DNA of 64,000 bases, taken from contig JAEWDM010000040.1 of the NCBI GenBank assembly GCA_023390115.1, forward strand, positions 186,001-250,000, given 5' to 3'. A program made the position numbers and the translations under genes. Below are positions 1 through 8,634 of this stretch, piece by piece (the stretch's first letter is position 1; every line of letters starts with the position of its first letter). The notes under the pieces were generated by a model. The model ran no database searches and was not told the DNA's origin. It saw only the letters and a list, made by a program, of their open reading frames with translations. This DNA is from Bacillota bacterium (GTDB taxonomy: Bacteria > Bacillota > Clostridia > Acetivibrionales > DSM-27016).

Positions 1-310
1 GCTGGTTACGATTATGGCCGGTCCTTTGTTTTTTGCCCTTCCAGACAAGAATTTACACCAAACAACAAGGAAGTACAAAATAGTGCTAATTTCCTATACA
101 CAAATTTTTACATATGTATTGACAATGAAAATTGTAATGATAAAATATAGAATATAAGAGGAATTAAAATATTACATAAAATTATAAATTTCCTTTGCTA
201 ATGTAGTTATAAGCTATTATATCCGGGGTATGAATTTTAAGTTTATATAAAAATTTCCATAAGAAAAAACCTTAGCTATAGTATGGCTAAAGTTTACATA
301 CAAAAGATAA

Positions 311-355
311 AGAGCAAAAATTTACAAAAGGCGTAAGAGCAAAAATTTACAAAAG
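311..355. repeat. 20-base tandem direct repeat, period 25
   Basis: The sequence AGAGCAAAAATTTACAAAAG occurs at 311-330 and exactly again at 336-355, separated by five bases. It lies in non-coding AT-rich DNA upstream of a terminator hairpin. Whether it is a regulator site or replication slippage cannot be told from two copies. Confidence 0.7.
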
Positions 356-370
356 AAAAATTGTCCGGGT

Positions 371-398
371 AAAAAGGGAGTCTGAGACTCTCTTTTTT
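371..398. terminator. Bidirectional hairpin terminator
   Basis: GGGAGTC and GACTCTC form a 7-bp stem (one G-U pair) around a TGA loop, flanked by A-run on the left and T-run on the right, so it can end transcripts from either direction. It most likely ends the gene lying left of the window. Confidence 0.6.
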
Positions 399-573
399 CC
401 ATTTTAGATGTAATAGCTCATGGAAATATGATAAAATATCAATATCGACTAGTGCCTTGTAAAAGGATCCGCGTCTGACAGTCAAGGTGCTTCGGTGCTT
501 TTTAACACTTTAATTACTGGAATTTTGGTATTTTAAAAAGCACTGTAATTTAAAATTGTAGAGGTATATACTG

Positions 574-1410
574 ATGAAGGTTACAGGGTTTATCGGCCCC
601 AGCGGAACAGGGAAAAGCCACAGGTCGTCATGGGTTGCAAGAGAAAGAGGAATTGACTTTATAATAGATGATGGCCTGCTTATAAGGGGAAGCCGCATTA
701 TTGCAGGGAAAACGGCTAAAAAGGAAAAAACAAAAATAGGATCTATAAAATGTGCATTATTCACTGAGGACAAGCATGCAGAGGATGTAAGGAATGCTGT
801 AAGGCTTTATGCACCCGAGCAGATACTTATCCTCGGCACGTCTGACAATATGGTTGATAACATTGCAAGAAGGCTTGGCTTTCCTCCGGTAAGCGGGAAA
901 ATTTATATACATGAGGTGGCAAGCGATTTTGAGATTAAGCAGGCCCTTTCTACCAGAAAGGAGCAGGGAAAGCATGTTATACCGGTACCTACATTTGAGA
1001 TAAAAAAGGATTTCTCGGGATATTTTCTGGATCCTCTTCAGATTTTTAAAAGGAAGGGTAAGGGAAGCTATCAGCTTATAGGAGAAAAATCTGTGGTAAG
1101 GCCGACTTTCAGTTATATGGGCAATTATACCATATCGGATTATACCATTTATCAGATTATTGAGTATGTTACGTCCAACATTGAGGGGGTCAGCAGAATA
1201 TCACGCTTCAGAGCCGAAAATCATTCCGATGGGATATATATAGAAATGGATCTTGTGCTGATATACGGGTATATAATAAGACCTCTGCTCAGAAAAATTC
1301 AGGATAAGGTAACGGAAGAGGTTGAGCATTTAACAGCCCTAAACATTAAAGCAATGAATATCATGGCGAAAAGCCTTGTGATGGATTCTAAGAAGGGTAC
1401 AGGGGCATGA
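574..1410 (+). CDS. P-loop NTPase / Asp23-Gls24 domain fusion protein
   Basis: A 278-residue cytoplasmic protein. The N-terminus has a Walker A loop, GPSGTGKS at residues 8-15, and the ordered N-terminal part (about 1-165) looks like a small nucleotide-binding domain. The C-terminal 100 residues (from about 180, ISDYTIYQIIEY onward) resemble the Asp23/Gls24 envelope-stress family. This two-domain form is known in clostridia, but its role is not established. The start has a GAGG ribosome site 9 bases upstream. It appears monocistronic and is closed by a very strong hairpin. Nucleotide binding is read from the sequence; an envelope or cell-surface role is only inferred from the Asp23 domain. 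Confidence 0.75.
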   Translation: MKVTGFIGPSGTGKSHRSSWVARERGIDFIIDDGLLIRGSRIIAGKTAKKEKTKIGSIKCALFTEDKHAEDVRNAVRLYAPEQILILGTSDNMVDNIARRLGFPPVSGKIYIHEVASDFEIKQALSTRKEQGKHVIPVPTFEIKKDFSGYFLDPLQIFKRKGKGSYQLIGEKSVVRPTFSYMGNYTISDYTIYQIIEYVTSNIEGVSRISRFRAENHSDGIYIEMDLVLIYGYIIRPLLRKIQDKVTEEVEHLTALNIKAMNIMAKSLVMDSKKGTGA

Positions 1411-1742
1411 TCCTTAAGAAGGCAATAAAACGAAAATGTAAAAGCATAATAAAACAGGAGCTTTGGATAAAAATTCAAAGCTCCTGTTTTATTATGCTTT
1501 TACATAAAAAGAGAAGGAAATTGGGCAATAATGGCTAAATGCCTTTGATAAAAGGAATACTAAAAAAGGGTATTCAGAAATAAAAAATTAACATATGTTC
1601 TTTTGCTATAACAAATATGTTATAATTATAAAAACAAAAGTTCAATTCAGGTGTGACTGCTGGTTTATTTATTTACTAAATTTACTATATGGCAGAATGA
1701 TTTGCTGAATATTATGAATATATTTAAAGGATGAAATAAATA
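1411..1742. other. Intergenic region with hairpin
   Basis: Apart from the 28-bp hairpin I see only a short ATAACA/TGTTAT inverted repeat at 1608-1623 in AT-rich DNA that probably carries the promoter of the following gene. Confidence 0.5.
1438..1503. terminator. Perfect 28-bp stem hairpin
   Basis: Bases 1438-1465 and 1476-1503 are perfect reverse complements around a 10-base loop. The inner end GGAGCTTTG/CAAAGCTCC is GC-richer and the right flank ends in TTTTAC, so it works as a terminator for the upstream gene, though the stem is far longer than usual. The outer arm (AAAGCATAATAAA) closely matches the outer arm of the hairpin at 40305-40365. Confidence 0.8.
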
Positions 1743-2165
1743 ATGATTTTAAAAATTAATTTTGATGCGAGCTTTATGCCTAACAGTAAAATATCGGGAA
1801 TTTCCGTTATTATCAAAAATGGGGGAGATAAGCTTATATTGAAATCCTCAAAAAGGGTTTCATGTAAAAACAGTAATGAAGCGGAGCTAAGGGCTTTAAA
1901 CAAGGCAATAGGGTATATAAACGACAGGCAGTTAAAGAATTTGCTGCCCAAGAAATGCCATATAAAAATATACGGAGACAGTCAGGCTGTCATAGAAATT
2001 TCAAAAAAACAGAAAAAAATGAAGGGCGTAGAAATCGGATTGATGAGTTCCTTCATAAATGGACTTAAAGTGCTTAATAAAAATAACGATGTTCTTTTTT
2101 TATGGATTGAAAGAAAAAATAATATGGAGGCTGATCATGAGGCAAGGGCGGCTTTAAGCAAATGA
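1743..2165 (+). CDS. Ribonuclease HI-like protein
   Basis: A 140-residue protein with the RNase H fold signature. Candidate acidic catalytic residues appear in the usual order: D8 (NFDAS), E48 (NEAELRAL), D79 (YGDSQ) and D131 (EADHEAR). The family cleaves RNA in RNA-DNA hybrids using two metal ions. The length fits stand-alone bacterial RNase HI or the related RVT_3 group; the missing basic handle suggests the latter, shorter type found in many Firmicutes. It sits alone between the hairpin at 1438-1503 and the germination operon. Motifs are seen directly; activity is inferred. Confidence 0.75.
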   Translation: MILKINFDASFMPNSKISGISVIIKNGGDKLILKSSKRVSCKNSNEAELRALNKAIGYINDRQLKNLLPKKCHIKIYGDSQAVIEISKKQKKMKGVEIGLMSSFINGLKVLNKNNDVLFLWIERKNNMEADHEARAALSK

Positions 2166-2272
2166 AATATTGCGTGACGGGTGAAAATATAAATTGAGCT
2201 GTTCATGTGTAATATTTGCTCTTTTGGTTTAAAATAAGTGGATAAAACAAATAGTAAAGCCAAGGAGCGAAT

Positions 2273-3859
2273 ATGTTTAGCTATATCCTGAGAAAAGCAG
2301 CCTTCTTAAGTGCCCGCAGGAAAAATTTAAATGAGGGGTATAAGGATAAAGAAGGAGAAGAAATCAGGCTGTGTACCGATATTGAGCAAAATCTGACCTC
2401 TTTAAAAAATATTTTAGGCGCAAGCTACGATATTATTGTCCGTGAATTCGTTTTTGCGGGTGAAGGACAGGTTAAGGGGTTTCTTGTATTTATAGAGGGC
2501 CTGGTAGATAATAAGGTAATTAATGAAAGTATAATAAAGCCCTTAATAGTCGGAAGGCCTTTAATTTGCAAAAAGGAAAATGCAGAAAATATAAATGTTG
2601 TAAAATCGGAAGTGCTTTCTGTGGGAGATGTAAAACAGGAAAACAGCATGGATGAAATTATATATTCCTGTCTGTCGGGAGATACTGTTATGTTAATAGA
2701 CGGGAGCGCCGAGGCTCTGATTATTGCCAGCGAGGGAGGGGAGAACCGCGGTGTGGAAGAGCCCAAAACAGAGTCTGTTGTACGCGGCCCCAGGGAGGGC
2801 TTCTCCGAGGATCTTAAGACGAATACCTCACTGCTCAGAAGAAAAGTTAAAAATCCTGACCTTGCTCTGGAAAAAATAAAAATAGGCAGACGCACCGGAA
2901 CCATAGTATGCATTGCATACATTAAAAACCTGGCGGCCCCCGAGCTTATAGAAGAGGTGAGAAGACGCCTAAGAGCGATAGATACCGATGCAATCCTTGA
3001 ATCAGGCTATATTGAACAATTTATAGAGGATGCTCCTTTCTCCATTTTTCCCACAGTTTCCCACAGTGAGAAGCCTGATGTTGTCGCAGCAAAAATTTTA
3101 GAGGGCCGTGCGGCTATAATGATTGACCGTACACCCTTTGTGCTTACTGTGCCCATGCTTTTTATAGAGGACTTCCAAAGTCCCGAGGATTACTATTCCC
3201 GCCCGTATTTTTCAAGCTTTATAAGAATAATAAGATTTCTGTCATTTTTAATAAGCATTCTTGCTCCCGCAACCTATGTGGCCTTGACTACCTTCCATCA
3301 GGAGCTCATTCCAACCAATTTGCTTTTAACTATGGCGGCTGCAAGGGAGGGAACACCGTTTCCATCTGTACTGGAGGCCGGTATTATGGTCATAACCTTT
3401 GAAATCCTGAAAGAAGCCGGCATAAGGCTTCCGAGGCCTGTCGGACAGGCCATAAGCATTGTAGGAGCTCTGGTTGTGGGAGAGTCTGCCGTTTCTGCGG
3501 GACTTATAGGGGCGCCCATGGTAATTGTGGTATCGATAACTGCGGTGTCAAGCTTTGTAGTTCCTTTCCAGTCGGATTCCGGTGCCATTTTGCGTATTAT
3601 ACTTCTTAGTCTGGCGGGATTTATGGGGGGAGTGGGAATTATGGTGGGATTATTGGGGCTTGTTGTGCATCTTGCATCCCTAAGATCCTTCGGAACACCA
3701 TATTTTTCGCCTCTGGCCCCGCAGAATACAAGTGGTCTGAAGGATACTATTATAAGAGCGCCTATATGGTCAATGGACATCCGTCCCTCGTCTATTGAAA
3801 GGGATAATCTCCGCAGGCAGAGGAGAAACTCCAAGCCTGGGCCTCCAAAGAAACAGTGA
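2273..3859 (+). CDS. Spore germination receptor A subunit (GerA family)
   Basis: A 528-residue GerA-family membrane protein of the spore inner membrane. The N-terminal 290 residues form the soluble GerAA domain (KNPDLALEKIKIGRRTG and IEDAPFSIFPTVSHSEKPD motifs), followed by about five hydrophobic segments between residues 310 and 490, and a short basic Pro/Arg-rich tail. Receptor A, B and C subunits assemble to sense germinants and trigger ion release. It is the first gene of an A-C-B operon with an AAGGAG site just upstream. Such operons are normally expressed in the forespore under SigG, but I could not identify a convincing SigG promoter. Confidence 0.93.
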   Translation: MFSYILRKAAFLSARRKNLNEGYKDKEGEEIRLCTDIEQNLTSLKNILGASYDIIVREFVFAGEGQVKGFLVFIEGLVDNKVINESIIKPLIVGRPLICKKENAENINVVKSEVLSVGDVKQENSMDEIIYSCLSGDTVMLIDGSAEALIIASEGGENRGVEEPKTESVVRGPREGFSEDLKTNTSLLRRKVKNPDLALEKIKIGRRTGTIVCIAYIKNLAAPELIEEVRRRLRAIDTDAILESGYIEQFIEDAPFSIFPTVSHSEKPDVVAAKILEGRAAIMIDRTPFVLTVPMLFIEDFQSPEDYYSRPYFSSFIRIIRFLSFLISILAPATYVALTTFHQELIPTNLLLTMAAAREGTPFPSVLEAGIMVITFEILKEAGIRLPRPVGQAISIVGALVVGESAVSAGLIGAPMVIVVSITAVSSFVVPFQSDSGAILRIILLSLAGFMGGVGIMVGLLGLVVHLASLRSFGTPYFSPLAPQNTSGLKDTIIRAPIWSMDIRPSSIERDNLRRQRRNSKPGPPKKQ

Positions 3860-3898
3860 CAATTTAAGAGAACATATTTATTATGCGAGGTATAGGCT

Positions 3899-5071
3899 AT
3901 GGACTCAAGCTTTAAGATGATATCAAAACAAATAACCTGTTTTTTTCTTATATTGACTCTAACCGGCTGCTGGAACAGCCGTGAGCTGGATACTCTGTCC
4001 ATTGTTATGGGAACCGGCCTGGATAAGCCTGAGGATGGCGAGGGAGTACTTATGACAGCCCAAATTATAAAGCCAGGAGAAATAAAAGCCTCTGAAAAGG
4101 AAGGAACAACGGGCACGGGCAGTAATGCATACTGGAATTTGGAAAGAGAAGGAATGAGTGTTTTTGCAACGGTAAGGGGATTTACCCATCAGGCCAGCCG
4201 GAGATTATTTTTTCCCCATAATCAGGTACTTATACTTGGAGAAGACTTTGCCGCGGAGAGCATACGAAAAAAGATTGACTTTTTTGTGAGGGATCCTGAA
4301 GGCAGGATGACTGTATGGGTTATGGTTTCAAAGGGTAAGGCGAGGGATATATTTTATGTCAAGCCTGAGCTGGAGAAGGTAACGGCTTTAAGTATTTCCA
4401 ATATGATGGAAGCTCAGGTTGCAACATCCCAAACGATTTCAGTTAATTTAAAGGATTTTTTAACCAGGATCATGAGTGATACTACTGCTCCTGTAGCTCC
4501 TTTTATAAAGGTATCTGAAAAGGGCGGAAAAGAGGTGCTGGTAGTGGAAGGAACGGCGGTTTTTAAAAAGGACAGGCTGACAGGCGAGCTGGACAGCAGG
4601 GAAACCCGTGGGCTGATGTGGGTGCTTGACAAGGTAAAAAGCGGCATTATTGAGTTTCCTTTTACGGAGGAGGGAGAACATGTTGTATTTGAAATAATCT
4701 GGGCCAGCAGTAAAATAGCACCTGAGATGAGAAACGGAAAGCCATATATCAAAATAACTATCAATGAAGAGGGCAATATCGGAGAGGAAAATTTTCAAGG
4801 GAAGGTAGACTTTTCCACGATAGTAAGAGAACTGGAGAAAAAAAAGTCTGAGGCCATTAAAGGTGAAGTAATGGCGGCGCTTAAAAAGGCTAAGGAGCTT
4901 AATGCCGATATTTTCGGATTTGGGGAGAAGATACATAAAAAGTATCCCAAGCAATGGGCAAAGCTAAAGGATAACTGGGACAGGGGGTTTGATGATCTGG
5001 AGGTAGAGGTGCTTGTAAATGCCAAGCTTCGTTTGACGGGAGAAATTGAAACGATAGAGCCGGAAAAATAG
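3899..5071 (+). CDS. Germination receptor C subunit lipoprotein, Ger(x)C
   Basis: A 390-residue lipoprotein. The signal peptide ends in the lipobox LTGC with C24 as the lipidated cysteine, followed by WNSRELD, the typical start of mature GerC proteins. The rest is the three-domain Ger(x)C fold; RGFTHQASRRLFFPHNQ and FFVRDPEGR are family motifs. It would sit on the outer face of the spore inner membrane as part of the receptor. It follows the A subunit by 39 bases and precedes the B subunit by 13, consistent with one transcript. Length is normal. Confidence 0.93.
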   Translation: MDSSFKMISKQITCFFLILTLTGCWNSRELDTLSIVMGTGLDKPEDGEGVLMTAQIIKPGEIKASEKEGTTGTGSNAYWNLEREGMSVFATVRGFTHQASRRLFFPHNQVLILGEDFAAESIRKKIDFFVRDPEGRMTVWVMVSKGKARDIFYVKPELEKVTALSISNMMEAQVATSQTISVNLKDFLTRIMSDTTAPVAPFIKVSEKGGKEVLVVEGTAVFKKDRLTGELDSRETRGLMWVLDKVKSGIIEFPFTEEGEHVVFEIIWASSKIAPEMRNGKPYIKITINEEGNIGEENFQGKVDFSTIVRELEKKKSEAIKGEVMAALKKAKELNADIFGFGEKIHKKYPKQWAKLKDNWDRGFDDLEVEVLVNAKLRLTGEIETIEPEK

Positions 5072-5084
5072 GAGTGTATAGCTT

Positions 5085-6188
5085 ATGGAACCTGAAAAAT
5101 ACAAGATTTCCAATTCTCAGATGATGTTTATGTCAATAAACTTTATACAGGGTGCTCACCTGACTATAGCGTTTATGTCGGATGTTACGGGACATGACAT
5201 CTGGGCGGCGGTTATAGCGGCCTTTTTAGTCAGTCTGATTTTTATATCGATTTATATAAATCTTGCACAAAAATTTCCCGGAAAAAGCCTTATACAGATT
5301 AATGATATTTTGTATCCGGGCTTTATAGCAAAATTCATTTCCTTAATTTATATTCTGTTTTTTTTAATGCTTGGTGTTGAAAATCTGGTGTTTACCGGAC
5401 GGTTTATATTGAATTATATACTTCCTGAAACCCCTCTGTGGATAATTTTGGCCATGGTTAATTTTGTTTGCGGATGGGCTGTGTTAAGGGGAATAGAGGT
5501 AATAGCCAGGTGCTGCTTCCTTTTTTCGCTGATATCGGCTTCGGCGGTGCTTGTGGTAACTCTCCTGGTAGCAAAGGATATGGATTTCAGTAATTTGCAG
5601 CCTTTTTTTGAGATCCCGTTAAAAAAATTTATACAGGGAACCCATGTTATAGCAACAATACCCTTTTGTGAAATTTTAGTTTTCCTTATGATGACCCCGA
5701 ATATTGATGATACAAAGGGTATGAAGAAGTCCATACTTCTGGGGGTATCTTTAAGTGCCTTTCAGTTGCTGGTAATCGCAACCAGAGATGTTGTTGTGCT
5801 GGGTCCATTAATTTCTATTATGGTTTCGCCTTCTTTTGAGACTACCAGGATGATAAATATATCCCACATTATAACGAGGTTGGATATACTTATTGCCATT
5901 GTTCTGATGATTTCAATGTTTGTGAAAATCTCTATCTTCTATTATGCCGTAACAAAAGGCATGGCAGAGCTGTTTAAGCTTAATTCCCACACCTATGTTA
6001 TAGTGCCTGTGGGGATCATCATGATAAACCTCTCCATTATGACATTCGGCTCCAGTGCTCAGTCTGATTATGCCGCATCCTATATATGGCCGTTTTTTGC
6101 CCTTTTATTTGAATTTATAATTCCCCCTGTTTCTTTGATAATAGCTCAAATAAAGGGAATGATTAAAAAAAGGGAGGAAAGCAGATGA
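5085..6188 (+). CDS. Germination receptor B subunit, amino-acid permease-like (GerAB family)
   Basis: A 367-residue integral membrane protein with about ten hydrophobic segments, belonging to the GerAB/Spore_permease family in the APC superfamily. In characterised receptors the B subunit binds the germinant. The N-terminus KISNSQMMFMSINFIQGAHL is typical of the family. Its stop overlaps the start of the next small gene in an ATGA, which implies translational coupling. The germinant cannot be predicted from sequence. Confidence 0.92.
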   Translation: MEPEKYKISNSQMMFMSINFIQGAHLTIAFMSDVTGHDIWAAVIAAFLVSLIFISIYINLAQKFPGKSLIQINDILYPGFIAKFISLIYILFFLMLGVENLVFTGRFILNYILPETPLWIILAMVNFVCGWAVLRGIEVIARCCFLFSLISASAVLVVTLLVAKDMDFSNLQPFFEIPLKKFIQGTHVIATIPFCEILVFLMMTPNIDDTKGMKKSILLGVSLSAFQLLVIATRDVVVLGPLISIMVSPSFETTRMINISHIITRLDILIAIVLMISMFVKISIFYYAVTKGMAELFKLNSHTYVIVPVGIIMINLSIMTFGSSAQSDYAASYIWPFFALLFEFIIPPVSLIIAQIKGMIKKREESR

Positions 6189-6403
6189 TATTTATAATGG
6201 TTGCCTTTTTAGCTGTCACAGGCTTTTTCGGAGTGCGGAAGCTCGTATTGAAAAGGTACTGGCGGGAGCTTGTGCTATATTCATTTCTTTTTTTATGCGG
6301 ATCTGTATTAAGCAGCCTGCAAGCGATGGAAGTCGAATTGCCTGATCCCAATAAAGCTATACAATACGTATTTAAAGATATATTGAATTTATACTATAGG
6401 TAA
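6185..6403 (+). CDS. Small two-helix membrane protein of the ger operon
   Basis: A 72-residue protein overlapping the B subunit by four bases (ATGA). Two hydrophobic helices are visible, about residues 2-20 and 29-46, joined by a basic RKLVLKRYWRE loop, then a short acidic tail. Small two-helix D proteins accompany some Bacillus GerA operons and modulate germination; size, topology and position fit this class, but I cannot show homology by eye. The tight overlap and preceding GGAGG make it a real gene rather than a shadow frame. Confidence 0.7.
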   Translation: MIFIMVAFLAVTGFFGVRKLVLKRYWRELVLYSFLFLCGSVLSSLQAMEVELPDPNKAIQYVFKDILNLYYR

Positions 6404-6841
6404 CAGGGAAGAAATAAGGAGTTTGTCTTTCGCCTGTAAGGCATTTATGATAAAAAAGTTTGAGGAAAGGCTTAAGGAATTCAGCCGTTGCTGCACACCT
6501 AAAAGCCAATCCTTAAATAAGGAGAGTTTGTAAACACTTCTTCAAAATCCAGCGAATTGCCTCGCTTATATATTGCCATATAAAAGTGATTTCAAACATA
6601 TTTCTTTAAAATAAAATTATATTAAGCGTTTGCCCGCTTAAAAAAACTAAATTAATTTAAAATAGTTTAAGTAAGATATTGATATTGTTTTAAATATAAA
6701 GTATAATTAGCTTGTAGAGCATCTTGATTAAGTACTTAATTTAAGTAGTATTATTTCTAAATAAAAGCAATTCTGAAAAGATAAATTAACTAAATTCAAT
6801 TAATTTATTTAAAGACATTTACTTAAAAGGAGGTTGTTGTA
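6404..6841. other. Intergenic leader of sugar operon
   Basis: Very AT-rich. It holds an inverted repeat TTAAGCG/CGCTTAA at 6622-6641, which may end the ger operon, a strong SigA promoter at 6679-6707, and five copies of TTAAGTA or its complement at 6667, 6728, 6733, 6741 and 6820. A 28-codon frame at 6448-6534 has only a weak ribosome site and is not called. Confidence 0.6.
6679..6707 (+). promoter_or_regulatory. SigA promoter of transketolase operon
   Basis: TTGATA at 6679-6684 and TATAAT at 6702-6707 with a 17-base spacer. The predicted transcript starts near 6714, giving a leader of about 130 bases. A perfect 12-bp palindrome, TTAAGTACTTAA at 6728-6739, lies just after the start point and is a candidate operator, possibly for the LacI-type regulator encoded in the operon. 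Confidence 0.7.
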
Positions 6842-7678
6842 TTGAATGAAATAGCCTTTTTACAAAAAAAAGCACTGAATATCCGCATAGACCTTATAAA
6901 AATGATATACGAGGCAAAAACAGGGCATGTCGGGGGCTCTCTGTCTTCTGTGGATATTCTGGTAGCCCTGCACTATGAGGTTATGAAAATTGACGCTGAA
7001 AACCCCCTGGCGAAGGACAGGGACAGGTTTATCCTCAGCAAGGGGCACAGTGTTGAAGGATATTATTCCATACTTGCCGATCTGGGCTTCTTTCCAAAGG
7101 AAGAGTTGTGGGGGTATTCCAAATTTAAATCAAGGCTTATAGGGCACCCGAATGTAAAGGTGCCGGGAGTGGAAATGAATACCGGCGCTCTGGGGCATGG
7201 CCTGCCTGTGGGCGTAGGAATGGCTCTGGGCGCAAAAATGAATAAAAGTGGCTGCAAGGTGTATGTCCTGATGGGGGACGGAGAACAGGCCGAGGGCTCT
7301 GTCTGGGAAGCTGCCATGTCGGGGGCAAATTACTGCCTTGACAATCTTATAGGAATTATAGACAGGAACAGGCTGCAAATAAGCGGGAACACGGAGGATG
7401 TTATGAAGCTGGAGTGTCTTGCGGACAAATGGAGATCCTTCGGCTGGGAGGTCTGTGAGGTTGACGGAAATAATATGAAGGAGCTGGTTGATACCTTTAA
7501 AGTTCTTCCGAGGGTTAAGGGAAAACCACAGCTTGTTATTGCAAACACCGTTAAGGGAAAAGGTGTGCCGTTTATGGAAAATGTGGCTAAGTGGCATCAT
7601 GGCGTACTGACCAGGGAACAGATGGAGGAGGCCGTTGAGGGCTTGAACAACATGATTAAGGAGGTGGCTGCGACATGA
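6842..7678 (+). CDS. Transketolase, N-terminal (TPP-binding) subunit
   Basis: A 278-residue half transketolase. Conserved histidines H29, H69 and H101 and the thiamine diphosphate/metal motif GDGE at 145-148 through the GIIDRN region near 171-176 are present. It starts at TTG with AAAAGGAGG eight bases upstream, and its stop overlaps the next start. Split transketolases move two-carbon ketol units; dedicated copies in catabolic clusters can act on unusual ketose phosphates. With the adjacent FGGY kinase and isomerase, this pair is likely specific to one sugar rather than the general pentose phosphate enzyme. Confidence 0.93.
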   Translation: MNEIAFLQKKALNIRIDLIKMIYEAKTGHVGGSLSSVDILVALHYEVMKIDAENPLAKDRDRFILSKGHSVEGYYSILADLGFFPKEELWGYSKFKSRLIGHPNVKVPGVEMNTGALGHGLPVGVGMALGAKMNKSGCKVYVLMGDGEQAEGSVWEAAMSGANYCLDNLIGIIDRNRLQISGNTEDVMKLECLADKWRSFGWEVCEVDGNNMKELVDTFKVLPRVKGKPQLVIANTVKGKGVPFMENVAKWHHGVLTREQMEEAVEGLNNMIKEVAAT

Positions 7679-8604
7679 GCAGTATACCCTGCAGAAAGGC
7701 TTTTACGGACACGATCCTTGAGCTTGCAAAAAATGATAAGAATATCGTGGTGCTTACCTCGGATGCCAGGGGATCGGTGACATTGGACAGCTTTGCCCGT
7801 GAATTGCCCGGGCAATTTGTAGAGGTGGGAATAGCGGAGCAGGACTCGGTAGGAATGGCTGCGGGACTTGCTACCTGCGGAAAAAATGTTTTTGTATGCG
7901 GGCCGGCATGCTTTCTCTCTGCAAGAAGCTTGGAGCAGGTGAAGGTTGATGTGGCATATACGCACACAAATGTAAAGGTTATAGGTGTAAGCGGTGGAGT
8001 AAGCTATGGCGCGTTGGGACTGTCCCACCACTCTCTTCATGATATCGCAGTTATGCGGACATTTCCCCAAATGGCTGTTATTCTCCCTTCCGATGCCTGG
8101 CAGACTGTGGAAATGACAAAGGCTCTGGCAGAATATGATGGGCCTGTATATGTAAGAATGGGAAGAAACGCCGTGCCTGACGTGTATAAAGCGGGGGAGG
8201 CCCCATTTGAAATAGGAAAGGCAAATATGCTTTGTGATGGCAGCGATATAACCGTTATAGGTACGGGAGAAACGGTAAGACATGCGCTGGATGCTGCTCT
8301 TTTACTTAAAGAAAAGGGAATAAGTGCCCGCGTTCTCGATATGCATACCATCAAGCCCTTTGACAGGAGTGCCATACTGAAGGCTGCCGAAGAGACAGGT
8401 CATATAATAACTGTCGAAGAGCACAGTATAAGCGGAGGGCTTGGAGGAGCAGTGGCAGAGCTTTTGGCACAGAATTGTCCCGTTCCCATGCAAATTCTCG
8501 GCATACCCGATGAATTGCCTGTGACGGGGACATCGCCTGAACTGTTTAAATATTACGGCCTGACAGGGGAGAGTATTTGCAGCGTTGCTTTAGCAATGCT
8601 GTAA
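7675..8604 (+). CDS. Transketolase, C-terminal subunit
   Basis: A 309-residue partner of the preceding gene, overlapping it by four bases (ATGA). It carries the pyrimidine-binding domain with catalytic Glu in VEVGIAEQD (E55) and the C-terminal transketolase domain (ADITVIGTGE-like SDITVIGTGETV, then EEHSISGGLGGAVAE). Together the two halves make one heteromeric, cytoplasmic enzyme. Length and motifs are complete. Confidence 0.93.
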   Translation: MSSIPCRKAFTDTILELAKNDKNIVVLTSDARGSVTLDSFARELPGQFVEVGIAEQDSVGMAAGLATCGKNVFVCGPACFLSARSLEQVKVDVAYTHTNVKVIGVSGGVSYGALGLSHHSLHDIAVMRTFPQMAVILPSDAWQTVEMTKALAEYDGPVYVRMGRNAVPDVYKAGEAPFEIGKANMLCDGSDITVIGTGETVRHALDAALLLKEKGISARVLDMHTIKPFDRSAILKAAEETGHIITVEEHSISGGLGGAVAELLAQNCPVPMQILGIPDELPVTGTSPELFKYYGLTGESICSVALAML

Positions 8605-8634
8605 AATCATATAAATTTAAAGGTAGGGGCGTAT

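Larger units (their letters stand above)
1..573. other. AT-rich intergenic start of window
   Basis: No convincing gene. Three forward frames are open from base 1 for 80 to 170 bases, so the tail of an upstream gene may be present, but none resembles a family I know. The stretch holds a 20-base direct repeat at 311-330 and 336-355, a bidirectional terminator-like hairpin at 371-398, and imperfect complementary arms near 454-461 and 483-490. Confidence 0.5.

Noticed and set aside
6448..6534. 28-codon frame (MIKKFEERLKEF...)
   Set aside because: Only a weak AAGG upstream, placed between the ger operon and the next promoter, no relative recognised.
7597..8283. 228-codon minus-strand frame opposite the transketolase genes
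   Set aside because: Shadow of two well-supported plus-strand genes; rich in Cys, His and Ser as antisense frames here usually are.
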